This document shows, piece by piece, positions 6,673-11,086 of a stretch of 11,086 nucleotides of DNA. Position 1 is the stretch's first letter. Each line of letters opens with the position of its first letter. The position numbers and the translations under genes were made by a program. The stretch comes from Sulfurimonas sp. (GTDB taxonomy: Bacteria; Campylobacterota; Campylobacteria; Campylobacterales; Sulfurimonadaceae). The notes under the pieces are model-generated. The model did not search any database. It was not told the origin of the DNA and worked only from the letters and a program-made list of their open reading frames with translations. Where the stretch lies: contig JAMORZ010000089.1 in the NCBI GenBank assembly GCA_027063295.1, positions 1-11,086 on the forward strand, read 5' to 3'.

Positions 6673-7986
6673 ATGATTAAAAACAATAACAACACTAACA
6701 TACAAAATAGAGACCTTGATGTTTTATGGCATCCTTGTACCCAAATGAAAGATCATGAAACTCTTCCACTCGTCCCTATAAAAAGGGCTTCTGGAGTTTA
6801 TCTTGAAGATTTTGATGGAAACAAATATATCGATGCTATAAGCTCTTGGTGGGTCAATATGTTTGGACACACTAACAGATATATAAATGATAAAATTAAA
6901 GAGCAACTTGATACTTTAGAGCATGTGATTTTAGCAGGTTTTACACATGAACAAGTTGTAAGGCTCTCTGAGCGTTTAGTAAAACTAACACCAAAAAATC
7001 TCGATAAATGTTTTTACTCAGATAATGGATCATCTGCTGTTGAAGTGGCACTAAAGATGAGTTATCATGCACACAGAAATGATGGTGAAAAAAACAGAAC
7101 GATTTTTGTTTCTTTGACTAACTCTTATCATGGTGAGACAATAGGTGCTTTGAGTGTCGGTGATGTAGAGCTTTACAAGGAGACATACGAGCCGTTGTTG
7201 CTTGAGACACTACAAACACCAGTACCAAAAGATATGAGCATACAAGCAGCTCAAGAAGCAGCTGCTGCTTTTGAAGAGCTGTGTGAGCAAAAAGGTAAGC
7301 AGATCAGTGCGATTATTGTAGAGCCACTCATACAAGGAGCAGGGTATATGCATATGTATCATGGGGAGTTTTTAGTACTTCTTCGTGATATTTGTAACAG
7401 ATATAATATCCATCTCATTGCAGATGAAGTTATGGTTGGTTTTGGTAGAACAGGGGAGATGTTTGGGTGTGAAAAAGCTGGTATATCTCCTGACTTTTTA
7501 GTACTTTCAAAGGGTCTTACAGGAGGTTACCTACCTCTTTCTGTAGTGCTTACATCAAACGAGATCTATGCAAAGTTTTATTGTGATTATAGTGAGTATA
7601 AAGCATTTCTACACTCACACTCTTATACAGGCAATGCTCTTGCATGTGCAGCTGCAAACGCAACTCTTGATATCTTTGAAAATGAAAATATTATAGAAAA
7701 AAACAGAGAACTCTCACAATATATGGGTGAAAAATTACAAAAATTTTTAAAACTTGAAAATGTTGCTGATATTCGCCAAACAGGGATGGTGTGTGCACTT
7801 GATCTGCAAGGTTACGCACCAGAACAAAGGATAGGTCTTGAAGTGTATAAGTATGGACTTAAAAATGGTGTACTTTTAAGACCACTTGGGCACGTTATCT
7901 ATTTTATGCCACCATATATCATGACAAAAGATGAGTGTGATAAGATGATCGATACAGCTTATGAAGCTATCCAATCTTTACTTTAG
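6673..7986 (+). CDS. bioA: Adenosylmethionine-8-amino-7-oxononanoate aminotransferase BioA
   Basis: BioA transfers the amino group of S-adenosylmethionine to 8-amino-7-oxononanoate (KAPA), giving 7,8-diaminononanoate in biotin synthesis; it uses pyridoxal phosphate. The 437 residues show W-H-P-C-T-Q-M (19-25), S-S-W-W-V (57-61), cofactor-phosphate motif N-G-S-S-A-V-E (118-124), S-Y-H-G-E-T (151-156), I-A-D-E-V (249-253; D251 contacts the pyridine nitrogen) and L-S-K-G-L-T-G-G-Y (278-286), where K280 forms the Schiff base. The W-H-P and W-W motifs separate BioA from other class III aminotransferases. Cys22 replaces the Tyr of W-H-P-Y in E. coli BioA. ATG at 6673 is chosen; an in-frame ATG at 6556 lies within the divergent gene and before the promoter. 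No other bio gene is nearby. The stop overlaps the convergent aldolase-like gene by four bases. Confidence 0.95.
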   Translation: MIKNNNNTNIQNRDLDVLWHPCTQMKDHETLPLVPIKRASGVYLEDFDGNKYIDAISSWWVNMFGHTNRYINDKIKEQLDTLEHVILAGFTHEQVVRLSERLVKLTPKNLDKCFYSDNGSSAVEVALKMSYHAHRNDGEKNRTIFVSLTNSYHGETIGALSVGDVELYKETYEPLLLETLQTPVPKDMSIQAAQEAAAAFEELCEQKGKQISAIIVEPLIQGAGYMHMYHGEFLVLLRDICNRYNIHLIADEVMVGFGRTGEMFGCEKAGISPDFLVLSKGLTGGYLPLSVVLTSNEIYAKFYCDYSEYKAFLHSHSYTGNALACAAANATLDIFENENIIEKNRELSQYMGEKLQKFLKLENVADIRQTGMVCALDLQGYAPEQRIGLEVYKYGLKNGVLLRPLGHVIYFMPPYIMTKDECDKMIDTAYEAIQSLL

Positions 7987-8573
7987 TCGTAAAACTCATC
8001 TGTTGCATCTGTATCTAACATAAGAAGTCTGCAACTTTTTTCTAAAATGGCAAGTTTTTTTGCCATTTCATGAATATCTCTGTTAAAAGCATAAACACCA
8101 TAACCACGTATCACCATAATGTTTGTTTTTTTTGTTTGAAAATAGTATGCTATTTCACTATCTGCTCTATCGTACCAATCATCAAACTGCTTTGGATCTA
8201 CAATCTCGATTGAACCTAATTCTCTACTACCAAAATAATCTTTTGGAGAGATGATATTGTGTTCAAGTGAGTAAGCAGTTGTAAAGGGTGGCATTGTAAA
8301 ACAGATGAATTTCGCTTCAGATATCTGAGAGTAGATACTGTGGTGGATACGAGCATCGATACTAGCTTGATTCCAACGGTAATCTTTTTTATAGTAAAGT
8401 TCAATAAGATTATGTTGGTTGAGTGCATCAAAAATAGCCTCTTTTGTGTTGATGATAAAACGGTTTGACTCAGTTTTTGCTGAGAGTGAACCGTGATATA
8501 TACCAAAAAAGTCTTTTCTAAACATCGAAAGAGCAAGACTCGAGAGTTGCTCTTGAAGGCTATTTTTGTTCAT
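7983..8573 (-). CDS. Class II aldolase/adducin-fold protein lacking the metal histidines
   Basis: The protein has 196 residues with the class II aldolase/adducin layout: H-G-S-L-S-A (27-32) for the usual G-N-L-S, a S-I-D-A-R-I-H-H-S-I-Y segment (71-81), A-K-F-I-C-F-T-M-P-P (87-96) and R-G-Y-G-V-Y-A-F-N-R-D (156-166). Classical members such as L-fuculose-phosphate aldolase bind zinc through a Glu, the two His of an H-x-H-P motif and the His of an H-G motif. By my alignment these are D73, F92, M94 and Y158 here, so the zinc site appears lost and aldolase chemistry is unlikely. The frame is intact and in-family elsewhere, which argues for a retained non-catalytic or altered role. The ATG at 8573 follows the dnaJ stop by three bases with no strong ribosome site, suggesting coupling to dnaJ. 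The function is unknown. Confidence 0.75.
   Translation of the reverse strand: MNKNSLQEQLSSLALSMFRKDFFGIYHGSLSAKTESNRFIINTKEAIFDALNQHNLIELYYKKDYRWNQASIDARIHHSIYSQISEAKFICFTMPPFTTAYSLEHNIISPKDYFGSRELGSIEIVDPKQFDDWYDRADSEIAYYFQTKKTNIMVIRGYGVYAFNRDIHEMAKKLAILEKSCRLLMLDTDATDEFYD
8045..8068. repeat. Perfect 9-bp inverted repeat near the convergent bioA end
   Basis: AAATGGCAA (8045-8053) pairs perfectly with TTGCCATTT (8060-8068) across a six-base loop. It lies within the aldolase-like gene, about 60 bases past the bioA stop. No T-run follows the stem on either strand, so it is not a classic intrinsic terminator, but it could protect or end the bioA message. It may also be chance in coding DNA. 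Confidence 0.45.
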
Positions 8574-8576
8574 AGT

Positions 8577-9701
8577 TTATTTAAACCAGCTTTTCATTTT
8601 ATCAATCGCAGCATCAAGAAGCCCTTCGTGGGGTTTCGACTCTTCAAGCCCAAAAGATTCTTGAAGTTTGTTAAGAAGTTCACGTTGCTCATCGTTAAGT
8701 TTTTTAGGGTACTGAATATCGATAACAGCGATAAGATCACCTTTTCCATGTCCATGTACATCTTCGATACCTTCACCTCTAAATGTAAAATGTTGTTTAT
8801 CACGTGTTCCTACATCAAGTTGAAGTTCTAACTCACCTGTTAAAGAAGGGATGGTGAGTGTGTCTCCTGCAACTGCTTGTGTGAAGAAAACAGGTATTTC
8901 AATATAGACATCGTTATCATTACGGATAAAGTGTTTATCTGCTTCAACATCAAATGTAACATAAAGATCTCCTCTATGCCCACGTTTGGATATGTTTCCT
9001 TTTCCTGAGACACGCAGTCTGTTACCTGTGTCGATCCCTTTTGGGATCTTGATAGTGACATTTTCACTAACCTCTTCATAGCCGACACCACGACAGCTAT
9101 TACACTTATCTGTTGCTGAGCTTCCACTACCATGACACACAGGACAAGTTTGAGAAAATGTCATAAAACCTTGTTTCATATAAACTTGACCTTGCCCTTT
9201 ACATTGTGGACAAGTTGAGAGTTTTCCATCTTTCGCACCAGTGCCTTTACAATCAGCACAAGATTTTTTATATTTAAACTTCACCTCTTTTTCACAACCA
9301 AAAACTGCTTCGTGAAAACTAATACGAATCTCTATATTCATATCAAGAGGGTACTTGTCCATATCTGCAGGGTTTTGTCTGCGCGAACGACCACCACCAA
9401 ATCCGCTAAACATCTCTTCAAACATAGAACTAAGATCATCAAATCCAGCTGAACTGCTGCGACCTCCACCCATCCCTTGGAGTCCCTCTTTTCCATAACG
9501 ATCATAGATACTGCGTTGTTGGTCATCACTAAGGCACTGATATGCTTCATTACAAAGTTTAAACTTATGTTCTGCTTCTGTATCTCCAGGATTTTTATCT
9601 GGATGATACTTCTTAGCCATCTTTCTATAGGCTTTTTTTATAGTTGCTTTATCTGCGTTTCTTGATATTTCAAGTATTTCATAGTAATCTAGTTCTTCCA
9701 T
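8577..9701 (-). CDS. dnaJ: Chaperone protein DnaJ (Hsp40)
   Basis: DnaJ is the Hsp40 co-chaperone that delivers unfolded proteins to DnaK and triggers its ATPase. The 374 residues show all type I features: a J domain (5-70) with H-P-D at 33-35; a Gly/Ser/Phe-rich linker (77-105); four zinc-binding C-x-x-C-x-G-x-G repeats starting at 148, 164, 186 and 200; and two substrate-binding beta domains up to about 335. The ATG at 9701 is chosen because A-G-G-T-G lies eight bases upstream and a promoter -10 (9734-9739) covers the alternative TTG at 9734. dnaK and grpE are not in the window. It is followed after three bases by the aldolase-like gene, probably on the same transcript. No CIRCE (HrcA) element is visible upstream; the palindromes at 9759-9792 are different sequences. 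Confidence 0.98.
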   Translation of the reverse strand: MEELDYYEILEISRNADKATIKKAYRKMAKKYHPDKNPGDTEAEHKFKLCNEAYQCLSDDQQRSIYDRYGKEGLQGMGGGRSSSAGFDDLSSMFEEMFSGFGGGRSRRQNPADMDKYPLDMNIEIRISFHEAVFGCEKEVKFKYKKSCADCKGTGAKDGKLSTCPQCKGQGQVYMKQGFMTFSQTCPVCHGSGSSATDKCNSCRGVGYEEVSENVTIKIPKGIDTGNRLRVSGKGNISKRGHRGDLYVTFDVEADKHFIRNDNDVYIEIPVFFTQAVAGDTLTIPSLTGELELQLDVGTRDKQHFTFRGEGIEDVHGHGKGDLIAVIDIQYPKKLNDEQRELLNKLQESFGLEESKPHEGLLDAAIDKMKSWFK

Positions 9702-9733
9702 AATTTTTACACCTATATAAAATTTTTTGCGCA

Positions 9734-9739
9734 ATTATA
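9734..9739 (-). promoter_or_regulatory. -10 element of the dnaJ promoter
   Basis: A perfect TATAAT on the minus strand lies 33 bases before the dnaJ ATG at 9701, giving a leader of about 26 bases with a ribosome site. No consensus -35 is present; the region where it should lie (about 9757-9762) overlaps the left arm of the palindrome at 9759-9777. It decides the dnaJ start, since an upstream TTG lies in the -10 itself. Confidence 0.7.
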
Positions 9740-9758
9740 CCCTAAAAGAGAAAATGTG

Positions 9759-9777
9759 AAGAGTAATTTGTACTCTT
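9759..9777. promoter_or_regulatory. Palindrome 1 in the dnaJ-mltA gap (7-bp arms, 5-base centre)
   Basis: AAGAGTA (9759-9765) and TACTCTT (9771-9777) are perfect inverted repeats around ATTTG. The element sits at the expected -35 region of dnaJ and upstream of the mltA -10. It shares two bases with palindrome 2. An operator role is an inference; a weak hairpin is the alternative. Confidence 0.5.
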
Positions 9778-9792
9778 GTGATACAATCACAA
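9776..9792. promoter_or_regulatory. Palindrome 2 over the mltA -10 (7-bp arms, 3-base centre)
   Basis: TTGTGAT (9776-9782) and ATCACAA (9786-9792) are perfect inverted repeats around ACA. The element covers the mltA -10 and reaches the predicted start point, an ideal place for a repressor. The half-site resembles those of the CRP/FNR family, but the inner spacing (TGTGA, five bases, TCACA) is one base short of the CRP consensus. Confidence 0.5.
9779..9787 (+). promoter_or_regulatory. Extended -10 element of the mltA promoter
   Basis: TG, one base, then TACAAT (9782-9787) form an extended -10 seven bases before the mltA ATG at 9795. No clear -35 is seen. Transcription should begin at or next to the ATG, leaving no room for a ribosome site, so a leaderless message is predicted. 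Confidence 0.55.
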
Positions 9793-9794
9793 CT

Positions 9795-10883
9795 ATGAAA
9801 TTATTTGTTTATTCTATAGTCTTGGTTTTTTTGTTTTATGGATGTTCTTATCAGCCAGAGCCTAGTGTGAAAAGTATGCCAAATACACCATTGCAACAAT
9901 CATCTTTTGATCAACTGCCTCAATGGAGTGAAGAAAACTATGTAGAGGTTTTAGACGTTTTTCGTAACAATTGCAAAAGTTCTAGAACACAAAAAATCTA
10001 TGCAGATTTATGTAGGCAGGTATACAATGTACAAAATCCACAAAGGTTTCTTGAAAACCATTTTATCCCTTATAAAATTGTTGCACCACAAAAGAAACCT
10101 CTTTTAACGGGATATTATGAACCTGAACTTCATGGTTCTTTGAAAAAATCAAAAAAATATCTTTATCCTCTTTATGAAACACCAAAAGATATGATAAGTG
10201 TGGAGTTAAGTTCTATTTATCCTGAATTGAAAAACTATCGACTTCGTGGTCGATTGGAAGGGAACAAACTGATACCTTATTATACTCGTAAAGAGATAGA
10301 GAGTCGAGATATAAACGCAACTGCGATATGTTATGTTGATTCAAAAATTGATAAGTTTTTTTTAGAAGTACAAGGATCAGGAAGAGTGAAACTTGATAAT
10401 AATACTACCATCTTTGTTGGATATGACAACCAAAATGGTCACCGCTATCGTTCTATCGGTAAATACCTTATTGAACAAGGGGAGATTCCAAAAGAGAAGA
10501 TGAGTTTACAAGCTATCAAAAAGTGGTGTGATACACATCCTAAAAAGATAGATCAGCTTCTTCATTATAATAAATCACTCATTTTTTTCAAAAAACGTAA
10601 CTACAAGGCAACAGGATCATTGGGTGTGGAACTAACACCAATGAGGTCAGTTGCTGTTGATAGAGGGTTTATTCCTCTTGGAAGTATGTTGTATATAGAT
10701 GCAAAAGGGAAAGATAGCTCCATACAAAGAGTTGTATTTGCACAAGATACAGGTGGGGCTATAAAAGGTGCTATACGAGCAGATCTATTTACAGGTTTTG
10801 GAGATCAAGCTTCGGAGTTAGCAGGAAAGTTGCAAAGTGATTTGACTATGTGGGTATTTCTACCAAAGAAAGAGGAAAAATGA
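9795..10883 (+). CDS. mltA: Membrane-bound lytic murein transglycosylase A (MltA)
   Basis: MltA cleaves the MurNAc-GlcNAc bond of peptidoglycan and leaves 1,6-anhydro-MurNAc ends, acting from the outer membrane during wall growth and turnover. The 362 residues match E. coli MltA in length. Residues 1-16 are a hydrophobic signal ending in L-F-Y-G-C; Cys17 is the probable lipidated residue, although Phe-Tyr makes the lipobox atypical. The MltA domain contains L-L-T-G-Y-Y-E-P (103-110) and F-L-E-V-Q-G-S-G (189-196). The C-terminal 3D domain carries F-A-Q-D-T-G-G-A-I-K-G (315-325) and R-A-D-L-F-T-G (328-334), giving the conserved acidic residues D318 and D330, one of which is the expected catalyst. 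ATG at 9795 is chosen because the in-frame ATG at 9756 would place a polar stretch before the signal peptide and lies upstream of the promoter. The stop overlaps recR by four bases. Confidence 0.93.
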   Translation: MKLFVYSIVLVFLFYGCSYQPEPSVKSMPNTPLQQSSFDQLPQWSEENYVEVLDVFRNNCKSSRTQKIYADLCRQVYNVQNPQRFLENHFIPYKIVAPQKKPLLTGYYEPELHGSLKKSKKYLYPLYETPKDMISVELSSIYPELKNYRLRGRLEGNKLIPYYTRKEIESRDINATAICYVDSKIDKFFLEVQGSGRVKLDNNTTIFVGYDNQNGHRYRSIGKYLIEQGEIPKEKMSLQAIKKWCDTHPKKIDQLLHYNKSLIFFKKRNYKATGSLGVELTPMRSVAVDRGFIPLGSMLYIDAKGKDSSIQRVVFAQDTGGAIKGAIRADLFTGFGDQASELAGKLQSDLTMWVFLPKKEEK

Positions 10884-11086
10884 ATAGTTCATTAGAGAAG
10901 TTTAATCGTTTAGTTGATGCACTTGGTGAGTTGCCTACTATTGGAAAAAAATCAGCAACAAGACTTGCTTACTATATGGTGATGAACGATACTTTTGTTG
11001 GTCTCAAAGTTGCACATGCAATAGAAGATGCACTTGGTAGTTTAAAAAAGTGTCGTTTGTGTGGTGGGATGAGTGAAGATGAGTTA
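10880..11086 (+). CDS. recR: Recombination mediator protein RecR, N-terminal fragment
   Basis: RecR works with RecO (and RecF where present) to load RecA on single-stranded DNA during gap repair. The first 69 codons are in the window and the gene runs off the right end. The start M-N-S-S-L-E-K-F-N-R-L is followed by a helix-hairpin-helix stretch L-P-T-I-G-K-K-S-A-T-R-L (18-29), the DNA-binding signature of RecR. The first half of the four-Cys zinc site is seen as K-C-R-L-C-G (C57, C60); the Toprim domain would lie beyond. The ATG overlaps the mltA stop (ATGA) and has AGAGGA four to nine bases upstream, so translation should be coupled to mltA. The family typically has about 200 residues, so about one third is present. 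Confidence 0.95.
   Translation, partial: MNSSLEKFNRLVDALGELPTIGKKSATRLAYYMVMNDTFVGLKVAHAIEDALGSLKKCRLCGGMSEDEL

Noticed and set aside
8493..8831. 112-codon plus-strand frame opposite the aldolase-like gene and dnaJ
   Set aside because: It crosses two real minus-strand genes, is rich in Phe and Lys as expected of an antisense shadow, and has no family motif.
9702..9734. dnaJ start at the TTG at 9734
   Set aside because: The TTG lies in the promoter -10 element; the ATG at 9701 has a ribosome site and starts exactly where DnaJ proteins normally begin.
9756..9794. mltA start at the ATG at 9756
   Set aside because: It lies upstream of the promoter and within the palindrome region, and would put a polar segment ahead of the signal peptide.
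9702..9794. CIRCE/HrcA operator upstream of dnaJ
   Set aside because: The CIRCE arms (TTAGCACTC and GAGTGCTAA) are absent; the palindromes found have different arms and much shorter centres.
1..11086. Mobile element, CRISPR array, phage or defence system
   Set aside because: No transposase, integrase, spaced direct repeats or defence-family motifs are seen, and the genes are conserved housekeeping types with even base use.

Overview
The window is AT-rich, densely packed bacterial chromosome with 12 protein genes, two of them cut by the window edges. Gene content and order point to a Campylobacterota (epsilonproteobacterial) genome, probably Sulfurimonas-like. The clearest sign is a PpiD-like gene followed by ftsA and ftsZ, with bioA divergent from it; from memory this matches the arrangement in Helicobacter pylori (HP0976-HP0979). 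The genus is inferred from protein style and was not tested by a search. I see no RNA genes, insertion sequences, CRISPR arrays or phage genes, and no gene-free stretch over 300 bases.

Layout: (1) 2-2328, plus strand: the end of an M48 (Ste24-type) membrane protease, prmC, a DUF4149-type membrane protein and an exported NosL-like protein, with overlaps or a 16-base gap, so probably one transcript. (2) 2325-6579, minus strand, read right to left: a membrane-anchored PpiD/SurA-like chaperone, ftsA, ftsZ and a small J-domain protein, again probably one transcript. (3) 6673-7986, plus strand: bioA behind a near-consensus promoter so close to the start codon that the mRNA should be leaderless. (4) 7983-9701, minus strand: dnaJ, then a class II aldolase-like protein that has lost its metal histidines. 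(5) 9795 to the end, plus strand: the lytic transglycosylase gene mltA, overlapping the start of recR.

The themes are cell division and envelope work (FtsA, FtsZ, MltA, PpiD-like protein), protein folding (DnaJ, J-domain protein, PpiD-like protein), translation termination (PrmC), biotin synthesis (BioA) and recombination repair (RecR). Both convergent junctions overlap by the same four bases (TTAG), and both divergent gaps (93 bases each) carry recognisable promoters. This is mostly conserved housekeeping DNA and I do not see a wholly new system. The points most worth checking are: a J-domain gene in the same frame as ftsZ behind a single stop codon; the aldolase-like protein without its zinc site; two adjacent perfect palindromes between dnaJ and mltA; probable leaderless starts for bioA and mltA; and the NosL-like protein with an extra N-terminal domain and two T9 tracts in its signal peptide.
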